DNA from: Actinomycetota bacterium
GTDB lineage: Bacteria > Actinomycetota > Acidimicrobiia > Acidimicrobiales > Ilumatobacteraceae
Length of the DNA stretch: 64,000 bases
Assembly (NCBI GenBank): GCA_030645495.1
Contig: JAUSLV010000011.1
Location: 62,001-126,000, forward strand
Direction: 5' to 3'
The position numbers and the translations under genes were made by a program. Within the stretch, counting starts at the first letter, position 1. Each line of letters begins with the position of its first letter. This document shows, one piece after another, positions 1 through 7,410 of the stretch. Below the pieces are notes generated by a model. That model saw only the letters and a list, made by a program, of their open reading frames with translations, did no database searches and was not told where the DNA came from.

Positions 1-948
1 GGCCTCGACTACGAGAGCATCAAGGCCACCAACCCGAACGTGATCTACGTGAATGCACCGGGTTACGGCGTCGACGGGCCGTACGGCGCGCGGCCGGCCT
101 ACGCCCCCAGCATCGGCGCAGCGACGGGGTTGCCGTTGGCGAATGTCGGCGACACGGTGCCCGAGTCGGCCGATCTCACCATGCCGCAGATCCAGGACTC
201 TGCTCGCCGCTTGTCCGCGGCGGGCACGATGTCGAACGCCCAGGCCGATGGCATTGCCGCCCTCGGCGTCGCGTCGGCGATCTTGTTCGGCCTTGCCGCT
301 CGTCAGCGCGGCGGTGGAGGCCAGGAACTGTTCTCCTCGATGCTCAACACCGGCGCCCACGCGATGTCGGCGCAGGCGGTCACCTACGACGGCGCGCCGA
401 AGGAGCCTGCCGCCGATCAGGGGTTGCGCGGCCTCGGTTCGCTGTATCGGATCTACGACGCGAAGGAGGGCTATGTGTTCCTCGCGGCGATGACGCCCGG
501 CGACTGGGAGCGCCTCGCGCGGGCACTCACGCCCTTCGCCGACCTCAGCGGTGACGAGCGCTTCCGCACCCACGCCGGCCGGAGTGCGCACCCGAAGGAA
601 CTGATCGAGATCCTGTCTGGCGTCTTCGCGAAGAAGACAGCGGCCGAGTGGGAGGCAGAACTGCTGCCCCGCGGTATCGGCTGCGTCGAGCTGAACCTGG
701 AGAGCATCGAACGCAAGCTGAACGATCCGGCGTTCGGTGTCGCCAGCGGATATCTCGCCACGGTCACGCACCCGATCTTCGACGAACACGAGCGCATCGC
801 TCCGTACGTGCGCTTCTCGCGCTCGCTCACGCAGGCGCTGCCGGGTGTGCTCGCCGGTCAGCACACCGACGCGCTGCTGGCCGAGTTCAACGGCAAGTCG
901 CCGGCCGAGATCGACGACCTCGCGGCGCGCAGCGTCGTCGGCCGCTGA
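1..948 (+). CDS. Family III CoA-transferase (CaiB/BaiF), 5' end cut by window edge
   Basis: The reading frame is open from base 1, so the true start lies outside the window; 315 residues are visible. The visible part begins inside the family's conserved segment around NPNVIYVNAPGYG, a run typical of CaiB/BaiF enzymes, and continues with a GLGSLYRIY-type stretch and the usual alpha/beta C-terminal half. Known members move CoA between acyl-CoA and a free acid in the cytoplasm, often in carnitine, bile-acid or aromatic catabolism. The substrate cannot be read from this fragment. The catalytic Asp normally lies in the central part, but I could not place it with certainty. Downstream SnoaL and SDR genes fit a catabolic neighbourhood. 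Confidence 0.85.
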   Translation, partial: GLDYESIKATNPNVIYVNAPGYGVDGPYGARPAYAPSIGAATGLPLANVGDTVPESADLTMPQIQDSARRLSAAGTMSNAQADGIAALGVASAILFGLAARQRGGGGQELFSSMLNTGAHAMSAQAVTYDGAPKEPAADQGLRGLGSLYRIYDAKEGYVFLAAMTPGDWERLARALTPFADLSGDERFRTHAGRSAHPKELIEILSGVFAKKTAAEWEAELLPRGIGCVELNLESIERKLNDPAFGVASGYLATVTHPIFDEHERIAPYVRFSRSLTQALPGVLAGQHTDALLAEFNGKSPAEIDDLAARSVVGR

Positions 949-960
949 CGCGCGCCGGGT

Positions 961-966
961 TACGCT
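961..966 (+). promoter_or_regulatory. -10 box TACGCT, leaderless start of the SnoaL-like gene
   Basis: TACGCT ends 7 nt before the ATG at 974, with no Shine-Dalgarno between. This fits transcription beginning at or next to the start codon. Confidence 0.5.
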
Positions 967-973
967 CGCCCGC

Positions 974-1525
974 ATGCACGACCTCGCCGCACGTATCGAC
1001 CGCCTCGAATCGATCGACGCGATTCGGCAGCTGGTCAGCTACTACGGAATGTGCATCGACCGCCGCGACATGGACGCGTTGACGAAGCTGTTCGTGCCCG
1101 AGGTGCGCGTGTCGCGCACCGAGAGCGGCCACGAAGCGCTGCGTGCCCTGCTGGATTCGCAGATGTACCAGTTCACCACCAGCATCCACTTCGTGGGCAA
1201 CCACGTGATCGACTTCATCGACACCGACCATGCCGAGGGCAAGCAGTACTCGAAGGTCGAGCACGAGTACGGCGACCAGTGGGTGATGATGGGCATCGAG
1301 TACTGGGATCGCTACGAACGCCGCGATGGCAGGTGGCTGTTCACCGGCCGCCAGGTGAGGAGCTTCTACGCGTGCGACATCATGGAGCGGCCGAACGGCC
1401 CCAACAAGGTGCGGTGGAACGTCAGCGGCCCGGCCGAGGTGCCGATGCGGTACGACACGTGGCAGGCGTTCTGGGCTGACGAGCAGGCCAGGCAGAAGGC
1501 AAGCGAGTACCTGCTGCAGAGGTGA
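974..1525 (+). CDS. SnoaL-like / NTF2-fold domain protein
   Basis: A 183-residue protein. The N-terminal pattern (an Ile-Arg-Gln helix, then YYGMCIDRRDMDAL, then a strand ending in VPEVRV) is the classic SnoaL-like/NTF2 cone-fold signature shared by ketosteroid-isomerase-like and scytalone-dehydratase-like proteins. The C-terminal half has the usual strands, including a YWDRYERRDGRWLF segment. Members are small cytoplasmic enzymes or binding proteins that usually work beside CoA or redox enzymes. The reaction cannot be deduced. The ATG at 974 is chosen because the family fold starts there and a -10 box lies just upstream. It follows the CoA-transferase by 25 nt, but its own -10 box suggests independent transcription. 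Confidence 0.75.
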   Translation: MHDLAARIDRLESIDAIRQLVSYYGMCIDRRDMDALTKLFVPEVRVSRTESGHEALRALLDSQMYQFTTSIHFVGNHVIDFIDTDHAEGKQYSKVEHEYGDQWVMMGIEYWDRYERRDGRWLFTGRQVRSFYACDIMERPNGPNKVRWNVSGPAEVPMRYDTWQAFWADEQARQKASEYLLQR

Positions 1526-1573
1526 CGCAGCGAACCGGATTGGTTTGAAACCACGCCGGTCGGGGAACACCCG

Positions 1574-1596
1574 GGTTGTCAAGATCCACGACAACC
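1574..1596 (+). promoter_or_regulatory. 7-bp inverted repeat just upstream of the small membrane protein
   Basis: GGTTGTC (1574-1580) and GACAACC (1590-1596) form a perfect 7-bp inverted repeat around a 9-nt spacer. It ends one base before the Shine-Dalgarno AAAGGGG (1597-1603). It could be an operator or an RNA hairpin controlling ribosome access. There is no T-run, so a terminator for the upstream gene is less likely. Confidence 0.4.
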
Positions 1597-1609
1597 AAAG
1601 GGGTTTGCC

Positions 1610-1786
1610 ATGATTGCCATTAGTGCGATGAGTGCGTCGGTGCAGGCGGTTTTCTACCTGATTGCGGTGGTGCTGTTCGTTCTCGCCGGACTCGCCGTGT
1701 CGGTGCGGAAGATGAACCTGATCGGCTTCGGTCTGGCGTGCTTCGTGTTCGTCTTCATGTGGAACGCGTTCGCGGCCGCAGGCTGA
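1610..1786 (+). CDS. Small two-helix membrane protein, unknown function (58 aa)
   Basis: This ATG-initiated frame has a good Shine-Dalgarno (AAAGGGG, 6-nt spacing). It encodes 58 residues with two hydrophobic stretches, roughly residues 11-32 (around VFYLIAVVLFVLAGLAV) and 36-55 (around LIGFGLACFVFVFMWNAF), separated by a short basic turn (VRKMN). This is the usual pattern of a small inner-membrane hairpin protein with the basic turn in the cytoplasm. I do not recognise a named family. The upstream inverted repeat and the clear ribosome site support it being a real, possibly regulated gene. Confidence 0.6.
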   Translation: MIAISAMSASVQAVFYLIAVVLFVLAGLAVSVRKMNLIGFGLACFVFVFMWNAFAAAG

Positions 1787-1793
1787 CCCGCAA

Positions 1794-1799
1794 TAGCCT
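1794..1799 (+). promoter_or_regulatory. -10 box TAGCCT upstream of the SDR gene
   Basis: TAGCCT lies 45 nt before the SDR ATG. Transcription from here would leave a leader of about 40 nt carrying the AGGGGAG ribosome site. Confidence 0.4.
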
Positions 1800-1844
1800 C
1801 CTCCGCAGTGCACCGTGAAGGTGCGCACAGCAGGGGAGCGCGAC

Positions 1845-2600
1845 ATGAACAGGGAGTTCGAGGGCCGCATCGCGGTCATCACCGGCGGCGGGCGCGGGTT
1901 CGGCAAGGCGTTCGGGCACGCGCTCGCCGCGCGTGGCGCGCACGTCGTGCTGGCCGACATCGAACCGGCGGTGGGCGAGCACGCTGCTGCGGAGATCCGC
2001 GCGGCAGGTGGCTCCGCGAGTGCATTCCCGGTGGATGTGGCCGACGAGGTGCAGGCCGGGGCATTGGTCGCCCACACGGTTGCTTCGTTCGGCGGCATCG
2101 ACATCTTCATCAACAACGCCGGCCTGCACTCGGCTGCCTACAACGAACCCACCGCGAAGTCGGGCGTGGCCAAGATCCGCCGCCTGATGGACGTGAACGT
2201 GATGGGCACGATCGTGTGCACGATGGCTGCAGCACCGGCGATGAGGGGCCGCAAGGGTGCGGCGATCATGAACATCTCCTCGATGGCCGCGTACGGGTGC
2301 GCAACGGCGTATGGCGTGTCGAAGCTGGCGGTGCAGGGCATCACGATGATGTCGGCACGCGAGCTGGGGCCCGACGGTATCCGTGTGAATGCGATCGCTC
2401 CTGGCCTGATCTTCACCGAGACGATCCGCGCCGAGCTTCCTCCCGCCGTCGTCGAGCTGGTGAAGGCGCAGCAGCTGATCAACCGCGAAGGGGAAGAGCC
2501 CGACATCGTGGAGATGATGCTGTTCCTGTGCTCCGACCGGTCGTCGTTCATCACCGGCGAGACCTACCGCGTCAGCGGCGGCGCCACCCTGCAGATCTAG
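1845..2600 (+). CDS. SDR-family NAD(P)-dependent oxidoreductase
   Basis: A 251-residue classical short-chain dehydrogenase/reductase. The cofactor motif TGGGRGFG lies at residues 13-20, NNAG at 90-93, the catalytic Ser in NISSM at about 146, and the YxxxK pair at Tyr156/Lys160. It ends with the common SGGATLQI-type C-terminus. An Asp near the end of the second strand (LADIE) suggests a preference for NAD(H). It should oxidise or reduce a hydroxyl/carbonyl group in the cytoplasm; the substrate is unknown. The ATG at 1845 was chosen over upstream GTG codons because it has a Shine-Dalgarno (AGGGGAG) and starts at the expected point before the first strand. Confidence 0.9.
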   Translation: MNREFEGRIAVITGGGRGFGKAFGHALAARGAHVVLADIEPAVGEHAAAEIRAAGGSASAFPVDVADEVQAGALVAHTVASFGGIDIFINNAGLHSAAYNEPTAKSGVAKIRRLMDVNVMGTIVCTMAAAPAMRGRKGAAIMNISSMAAYGCATAYGVSKLAVQGITMMSARELGPDGIRVNAIAPGLIFTETIRAELPPAVVELVKAQQLINREGEEPDIVEMMLFLCSDRSSFITGETYRVSGGATLQI

Positions 2601-2652
2601 GGGCAGATCGAGGGGCACAACTAATCGCGAGGCCCTCGGCGGGCGCAGCGCC

Positions 2653-2658
2653 TACCCT
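2653..2658 (+). promoter_or_regulatory. -10 box TACCCT, leaderless start of the MFS gene
   Basis: TACCCT ends 8 nt before the GTG at 2667. No ribosome-binding sequence separates them. Confidence 0.5.
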
Positions 2659-2666
2659 GCACGTTC

Positions 2667-3881
2667 GTGTCCGAGATGGGGTTCCGATCGTTCAGCCCTG
2701 CGCTGCAGAGGTTCTTGATCGCGACCGTCATCAACATGATCGGGTCGGCGGCGCTGTTCGGGTTCGTGCTCATCTACTTCCACGAGGTGCGTGGCATTCC
2801 GCTCGACCAGGCCGGTCTGGCCGTGGGGGTGATGAGCTTCACGATGGTGTTGGGCACCCCAGTGGCGGGGTTCCTGTCCGACCACCTGGGAGCACGCAAG
2901 GTGCTCACGGCCGGGTGCCTGGTGTCGATCCTGGCTGGGTGCCTCTATGCGTTCGTCACCGACTTCCGGCAGGCGGTGGCCGTGTCGATGCTGCTGGGCG
3001 TGGGCAATGCGCTGTGGTTCCCCTCCCAAGCAGCGCTGCTGGGCCTGATCGTGCAGCCGCACGAACGGCCGGCATTGTCGGCATTCCAACGCGCGGCGCT
3101 GAACCTGGGCGCCGCGCTGGGTGGCGTGCTGGGTGGGTTCCTGGTGCACGACACCTCGCTGGCGTCGTTCCGCTGGCTGTTCGCGGTGAACGTGCTCACC
3201 TACTTCGTGTTCCTGGCCATCCTGCCGGGTCTGCCGTCGGGGTTCGTGCCCAAGGAGCAGCGCAGCCCGCACAAGATCGGGTTTGCGGAAGTGGTGCGCG
3301 ACCGGTTCTTCATGAGGCTGTTGCTCACCGACATCGCCGTCGCGTTGGGCTTCGGGTTCCTGTTCGCGTTCATGCCTGCCTATGCCAGCGAGTTGGGGAT
3401 CAACAAGGTGACGATCGGCATCCTGTTCACGTTCGGGGCGGTCAGCGTGGTGCTCACCCAGATCCCCACGCTGCGGTGGGTGCGCGGCCGGCACCGGATG
3501 CACTCGTTGGCGTTGATGAACGTGTGGTTCGTGGTGGCCTTCGCGGTGATGAACTTCACGCCGCACATGGCGATCTGGATGGCGATCGGCGCCATCGGGC
3601 TGGCCCAGGTGCTGGGCGGCTTCGGCGAGGCCGTGCTGGGCGCTGTGCGCACCCCGCTCACCTCGGACCTGGCCCCGCCCGAGTTGGTGGGCCGCTATCA
3701 CGGCCTGGCGACGATGGTGTTCCAGGGGTGCATGGGCGCGGCCAACACGATCGGCGGGATCACGATGCAACGGTCGCTGAACTACGTGTGGGTGCTGCCG
3801 CTCGTGGCGTCGTTGGCCGGTGTGCTCGGCTCGCTGGCCCTGCGCCACCGCATTCCCGCCCACATCGCCGTCACGTCCTGA
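2667..3881 (+). CDS. MFS transporter
   Basis: A 404-residue membrane protein with about twelve hydrophobic helices in two six-helix halves. The loop between helices 2 and 3 carries SDHLGARKVLTAG, the major-facilitator signature region (D-x2-G-R-K/R type). A longer cytoplasmic loop near residues 190-210 (PKEQRSPHKIGFAEV) separates the halves. It should be a proton- or gradient-driven exporter or importer of a small molecule, and its substrate cannot be predicted. GTG at 2667 is the first in-frame start and lies 8 nt after a -10 box, matching the leaderless pattern seen repeatedly in this window. Confidence 0.85.
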   Translation: MSEMGFRSFSPALQRFLIATVINMIGSAALFGFVLIYFHEVRGIPLDQAGLAVGVMSFTMVLGTPVAGFLSDHLGARKVLTAGCLVSILAGCLYAFVTDFRQAVAVSMLLGVGNALWFPSQAALLGLIVQPHERPALSAFQRAALNLGAALGGVLGGFLVHDTSLASFRWLFAVNVLTYFVFLAILPGLPSGFVPKEQRSPHKIGFAEVVRDRFFMRLLLTDIAVALGFGFLFAFMPAYASELGINKVTIGILFTFGAVSVVLTQIPTLRWVRGRHRMHSLALMNVWFVVAFAVMNFTPHMAIWMAIGAIGLAQVLGGFGEAVLGAVRTPLTSDLAPPELVGRYHGLATMVFQGCMGAANTIGGITMQRSLNYVWVLPLVASLAGVLGSLALRHRIPAHIAVTS

Positions 3882-3949
3882 CGCGCCGGGTTTCGGATCT
3901 GTTGGTGATGGGTAGTGGTGGGGCGAACGCAACCCACAGGGAGATTGTC

Positions 3950-4189
3950 ATGAGCAGCCATGAAATGCAGCGGGCAGAGAGCCGAGTTCGGTCGGCGCAG
4001 ACGTTCAAGGTGGTGGTGTGGCTTGCCGTGGTCGCCATTCTCGTGGTGTTCGCCTTCGCCAACTCCACCAAGGTGGACGTCGACTGGGTGTTCAACGACG
4101 CCGAGGCACCGTTGTACCTGGTGATCGGCGCCAGCGCGATCGCAGGCGCGATCCTGGGCTTCATCGCCCGACCTTCGCGAAGCGAGTGA
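3950..4189 (+). CDS. LapA-domain (DUF1049-like) small membrane protein
   Basis: A 79-residue protein with a charged N-terminus and two hydrophobic helices. The first, about residues 20-39, ends in the diagnostic FAFANSTKVDVDW, the 'N-x3-V-x-V' pattern of the LapA/DUF1049 family. The second is about residues 53-73. In Proteobacteria LapA helps assemble lipopolysaccharide; in Actinobacteria the same small domain is widespread and of unknown role. The ATG has a Shine-Dalgarno (AGGGAG, 6-nt spacing). It converges on the oxidoreductase gene on the other strand with a 13-nt gap. Confidence 0.7.
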   Translation: MSSHEMQRAESRVRSAQTFKVVVWLAVVAILVVFAFANSTKVDVDWVFNDAEAPLYLVIGASAIAGAILGFIARPSRSE

Positions 4190-4202
4190 GCCTGGGGGCG
4201 AC

Positions 4203-5105
4203 TCAGCCCAACAGCGCCGGCGCCAACCGGCGCCACTGCGTTTCGGGCATCGCCAGGCCGTCGAGGCCGTCCTGCAGCACTTGCACGCATACATGGTCGG
4301 CGCCAGCGGCGTGGTGTTGGGCCACGCGATCGGCGATCTGCTGCTCGTCGCCCCACGCCACGATCGCGTCGACCAGCCGGTCGCTGCCGCCGTCGGCGAG
4401 GTCGCTGTCCGCGAATCCGATGCGCTTCAGGTTGTTCGTGTAGTTCGGCGCACGGAGGTATACGGCCATTCCCGCACGTGCGATGCGGCGGGCCTCGGTG
4501 GGGTCGGTGTTCAGCACCACCATCTGCTCGGGCGCCAACAGGGCATCCGCGCCCATCGTGGCGCGTGCGATTGCCGTGTGCTCGGGCGTGGTGAAATACG
4601 GGTGCGCGCCGTTGGCTGCCGAGGCCGACAGCTGCAGCATCTTCGGGCCGAGCGCGGCGAGCACTCGACCGCCGTCGTCGTCGGCCTTGATGGCCATGAA
4701 CAACGATTCGTCCATCCGCTGCAGGTACTCCACCATGTAGCTGTAGGGCTTGCTGTAGTCGTGCTTGCGCACGTTCGACACGAGGTGCGCGTGGCTGACG
4801 CCGAGGCCCAGCAGGAAACGGCCGGGGAAGGCTTCGGCGAGCGTGCGCTGCGCTGCCGCCATGGTCATCGGGTCGCGGGCGTAGATGTTGGCGATGCCGG
4901 TGGCCAGCGCGATCCGCTCGGTGGCCGCGAGCAGCACGGCCGACGACACGAACGGGTCGCGGCCCACAGCCTCGGCCACCCACAGCGCGCCGTAGCCCAG
5001 TTCTTCCAACAGTTGTGCAGCGCGGCGGGCTTCCGGCGTGGGCAGCGCATCGATGCCCCCGTACCAGATGCCGACACGGCCGATGTTCACGGTGGGCTTG
5101 CTCAT
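4203..5105 (-). CDS. LLM-class (luciferase-like, probably F420-dependent) oxidoreductase
   Basis: A 300-residue TIM-barrel enzyme. The N-terminus reads VNIGRVGIWYGG followed by EELGYGALWVAEAVGRDPF, then ATGIANIYARDPMTMAAAQRTL and GRFLLGLGVSH, the usual succession in luciferase-like monooxygenase relatives that use F420 or FMN. It resembles the TIGR03620-type F420 subgroup common in mycobacteria and relatives; the substrate is unknown. The ATG at 5105 was preferred to an upstream start because an AAAGGA ribosome site precedes it and the first barrel strand follows directly. It is divergent from the VOC gene across 54 bp. Confidence 0.85.
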   Translation of the reverse strand: MSKPTVNIGRVGIWYGGIDALPTPEARRAAQLLEELGYGALWVAEAVGRDPFVSSAVLLAATERIALATGIANIYARDPMTMAAAQRTLAEAFPGRFLLGLGVSHAHLVSNVRKHDYSKPYSYMVEYLQRMDESLFMAIKADDDGGRVLAALGPKMLQLSASAANGAHPYFTTPEHTAIARATMGADALLAPEQMVVLNTDPTEARRIARAGMAVYLRAPNYTNNLKRIGFADSDLADGGSDRLVDAIVAWGDEQQIADRVAQHHAAGADHVCVQVLQDGLDGLAMPETQWRRLAPALLG

Positions 5106-5159
5106 GCTGTTGCAGTCCTTTGCTCGGTCGGGTTCCGGACACCGGCAATACTGGCGCAC

Positions 5160-5570
5160 ATGAGCGACCCGAGCGAATCATCCACTGGTGCGTGGGTGGC
5201 CCCCATCGGCGCGATCACCTTGTTCGTCGACGACCTGGCGGCCACGGTGCGGTTCTACACCGACGTGTTCGAGTTGCCGGTGGTGTATGCCGACGACGAC
5301 TCGACCGTGTTCCGCTTCGGCGCCACGCTGGTGAACCTGCTGCGGCGCGGTGCTGCGGCCGAGCTGGTGGAGCCGGCCACCGTGGGCGACCCGTCGGCCG
5401 GTGCCGTGGCCGTGTTCACGCTGCCCGTCGACGATGTCGACGTCCGCTGCGCCCGCCTGGTCGAGCGGGGAGTGACCTTGCTGAACGGTCCGATCGACCG
5501 CCCCTGGGGCCCGCGTACCGCCAGCTTCCGCGACCCCGCCGGCCATGTGTGGGAGATCGCTGCTGGCTGA
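5160..5570 (+). CDS. VOC-superfamily (glyoxalase/dioxygenase-like) protein
   Basis: A 136-residue single-module vicinal-oxygen-chelate protein. It opens with PIGAITLFVDDLAATVRFYTDVFELPVVY, the beta-alpha-beta module start, and ends with RTASFRDPAGHVWEIA, the usual closing strand with its metal-ligand Glu. The expected first-module His is not at its usual place (the strand reads IGAITLFVDD), so metal binding is uncertain. The role may be isomerase, dioxygenase or resistance-type binding. An AATACT -10-like hexamer ends 7 nt before the ATG, suggesting a leaderless mRNA. Confidence 0.8.
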   Translation: MSDPSESSTGAWVAPIGAITLFVDDLAATVRFYTDVFELPVVYADDDSTVFRFGATLVNLLRRGAAAELVEPATVGDPSAGAVAVFTLPVDDVDVRCARLVERGVTLLNGPIDRPWGPRTASFRDPAGHVWEIAAG

Positions 5571-5647
5571 GGGGAACCGCCAGACCGTCGAACCTCGGTG
5601 ATCTCGATCTCACGATCGCTGGATTCAACGCGCTGCAGCCGATATGA

Positions 5648-5695
5648 CGGTCGGCACTGAGCTGGCACGGTCGGCACTGAGCTGGCACGGTCGGC
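5648..5695. repeat. 20-bp tandem repeat, 2.4 copies, upstream of tRNA-Gly
   Basis: CGGTCGGCACTGAGCTGGCA is repeated exactly at 5648-5667 and 5668-5687, followed by an 8-base partial copy to 5695. It ends 7 bases before the tRNA -10 box, covering the expected -35 region. Confidence 0.9.
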
Positions 5696-5702
5696 CGGGC
5701 GG

Positions 5703-5708
5703 TAGGCT
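5703..5708 (+). promoter_or_regulatory. -10 box TAGGCT of tRNA-Gly
   Basis: TAGGCT lies 16 nt before the first base of the mature tRNA, a normal distance for a short 5' leader removed by RNase P. Confidence 0.5.
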
Positions 5709-5724
5709 CACCGCCGCATTGCAC

Positions 5725-5798
5725 GCGGGTGTAGCTCAAGGGTAGAGCACGCGCCTTCCAAGCCTGAGATCCGGGTTCGAGTCCCGGTACCCGCTCCA
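5725..5798 (+). tRNA. tRNA-Gly (anticodon TCC)
   Basis: The cloverleaf can be drawn in full. Acceptor 5725-5731 pairs with 5788-5794 (last pair G-T), D stem 5734-5737/5745-5748, anticodon stem 5750-5754/5762-5766, loop CTTCCAA with TCC at 5757-5759, T arm 5771-5787 with the usual TTCGA loop. The discriminator is T5795 and CCA is encoded at 5796-5798. It reads GGA, and partly GGG, glycine codons. The anticodon stem is imperfect: its middle pair is C52-C64 and the next is a G-T wobble. Confidence 0.93.
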
Positions 5799-5829
5799 CG
5801 CACTGCGAACGACGCACGACCCGGCAGGC

Positions 5830-7353
5830 TCAGCCCCGGCGTAACCACCGGCGCAGGCGCGGCTCGGCGATCGTGGGCCACAGGTCGAGGAACGCACGGC
5901 GCACCAGCCTGACCTCGGCGCGCGCAGCGTCGTGGAGGCGGCCGAGCACGAACGCTGCTGCGGGATCGGCCCCCTCGCGGTTGGCGATCGCATGTGCCTC
6001 GGTGGCCGCGATGGCGGCGTCCTGATGGCGCCCCAGTAACTCGGTCACCTTGCTGAGGCGCCGCCCGAACTTCACCGCGGGCTTGGCGAACACCGGGCCG
6101 ACGGCATCGACGGCGTAGCGCACCCGCTTGGCCTGAATGCGCGCCTCGTGCCATGGCTCGTCGCCGCCTTTGCGGCGCAAAGCGTCGACGTCGCCGGCCA
6201 GTTCGCGCCACGCGTCCTTCACCAGCGGCAACAGGGCTTCGGTGCACGTGGCATCGGCGGCCGGCTCGAACTTCGGTGCTGCGGCAGCTTCGACGAGCGC
6301 ATTCAGCAGGGCGACGTAGCGAGGCGAGTGCATCGCCTTGGTCGCTCGGGTGCGTCCGGCCTTGGCTCGGCGCGACATGGCGGCGATGACCTCACGCTCG
6401 GCCGCAGCGCGTTCGTCGTCGGTCAGCTTGCGCAGCGTGGCAACGCTGGCCAACAGTCGCTGCTGCAGCACCTCGGCGTCGCGAGCCGCCCCCAGTTCGG
6501 CGGCCAGCCAGCCGAGTTCGTCGCGCAACGCGTCGGCCCACGGGCCGTCGAACAGCGGAGCGAAGACCCGCAGCGTGCTGCGCAGACGGCGGATCGCGAC
6601 TCGCATCTGGTGCACCGAGTCGTCGAGGCCGCGACGGACGCGCAGGTCTTGCGTCTGGATGATGGCGACCTGGCGGGCGATGTGGCTGTGGAGGGCCAAG
6701 GTGGCAGGGTCGTGCGGAACAGCCACGTCGGGCACGATCACGTCGGGCGGCTCGGTGGCTCCTGGCCCGAGTGCGCGCGATGCCTTGGAAGCGAAGCTGC
6801 TCTCCATCGCTCCGGCCTCCACGAGAAGAGCGACGATCGGCTCGATGTCGGCAGCAGTGCGGCCGGGCGCGGCCTCCACCTCGATCTCGCGGAACCGCGA
6901 GCGCACGGGACCCACACCCGAGCCGGCCAGCACGGACACGTGGTCGTCGGTCAGCTCGGCGAGTGCGCGGCCCTCGGCGTCGACGAGTGCCAGCGGTCGG
7001 CGCTCGTTGCGCAGGGTGACCACGGGCGCAAGTGCTGCGCCGCGCGTGATGCCCGCCACGAGGTTCACGAACGCAGCGGGCGGCTCGCCAGGCGTGTCGA
7101 TCGGTAGGTGCAGTTCGTCGCGGGTGACGTCGTCGTCGTGGGGCAGCTTGAGATGCCAGCCGTCGTCGCCACCACCAGTGCGTCGCCGCAGGGTGATGCG
7201 GTGGCGGGCGAGACGGAGATCGGCGGTGTCGTAGTACGTGGCCGTCAGCACCAGGGGGGGCAGCGGCGTCGCGTCGTGCAGCGCGGGCAAACGGAACATC
7301 GCCGGGGGATCGAGCTTGCGCTCGATCTCCTGGTGCACCTCGGCCCTGGTCAC
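5830..7353 (-). CDS. CYTH-CHAD domain protein
   Basis: A 507-residue two-domain cytoplasmic protein. Residues about 1-200 form a CYTH (triphosphate tunnel) domain that opens with EIERKLD, the ExExK signature binding triphosphate through divalent metal, followed by TYYDTADLRLARHRITLRRR. Residues about 215-500 form a CHAD helical domain with the conserved His/Arg run DDSVHQMRVAIRRLRS and a second basic segment (HEARIQAKRVRYAVDAV). CHAD domains bind polyphosphate; CYTH domains hydrolyse or form triphosphates. A role in polyphosphate or nucleotide metabolism is likely. GTG at 7353 is chosen because the CYTH fold starts 4 residues later; a TTG 11 codons upstream is the alternative. Confidence 0.88.
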   Translation of the reverse strand: MTRAEVHQEIERKLDPPAMFRLPALHDATPLPPLVLTATYYDTADLRLARHRITLRRRTGGGDDGWHLKLPHDDDVTRDELHLPIDTPGEPPAAFVNLVAGITRGAALAPVVTLRNERRPLALVDAEGRALAELTDDHVSVLAGSGVGPVRSRFREIEVEAAPGRTAADIEPIVALLVEAGAMESSFASKASRALGPGATEPPDVIVPDVAVPHDPATLALHSHIARQVAIIQTQDLRVRRGLDDSVHQMRVAIRRLRSTLRVFAPLFDGPWADALRDELGWLAAELGAARDAEVLQQRLLASVATLRKLTDDERAAAEREVIAAMSRRAKAGRTRATKAMHSPRYVALLNALVEAAAAPKFEPAADATCTEALLPLVKDAWRELAGDVDALRRKGGDEPWHEARIQAKRVRYAVDAVGPVFAKPAVKFGRRLSKVTELLGRHQDAAIAATEAHAIANREGADPAAAFVLGRLHDAARAEVRLVRRAFLDLWPTIAEPRLRRWLRRG

Positions 7354-7410
7354 ACGGCTACCGTACCCGCTCGCTGCGTCGGCCAAACCGGCGACACCAT
7401 CACGGCACCG

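Noticed and set aside
887-2116. Long minus-strand open frame across the SnoaL-like, small membrane and SDR genes
   Set aside because: It overlaps three well-supported plus-strand genes, has no recognisable domain, and is rich in Ala, Arg, His and Val as expected for antisense high-GC frames.
4189-4203. A hairpin between the converging LapA-like and oxidoreductase genes
   Set aside because: Only about 4 paired bases and no T-run; too weak to call a terminator.
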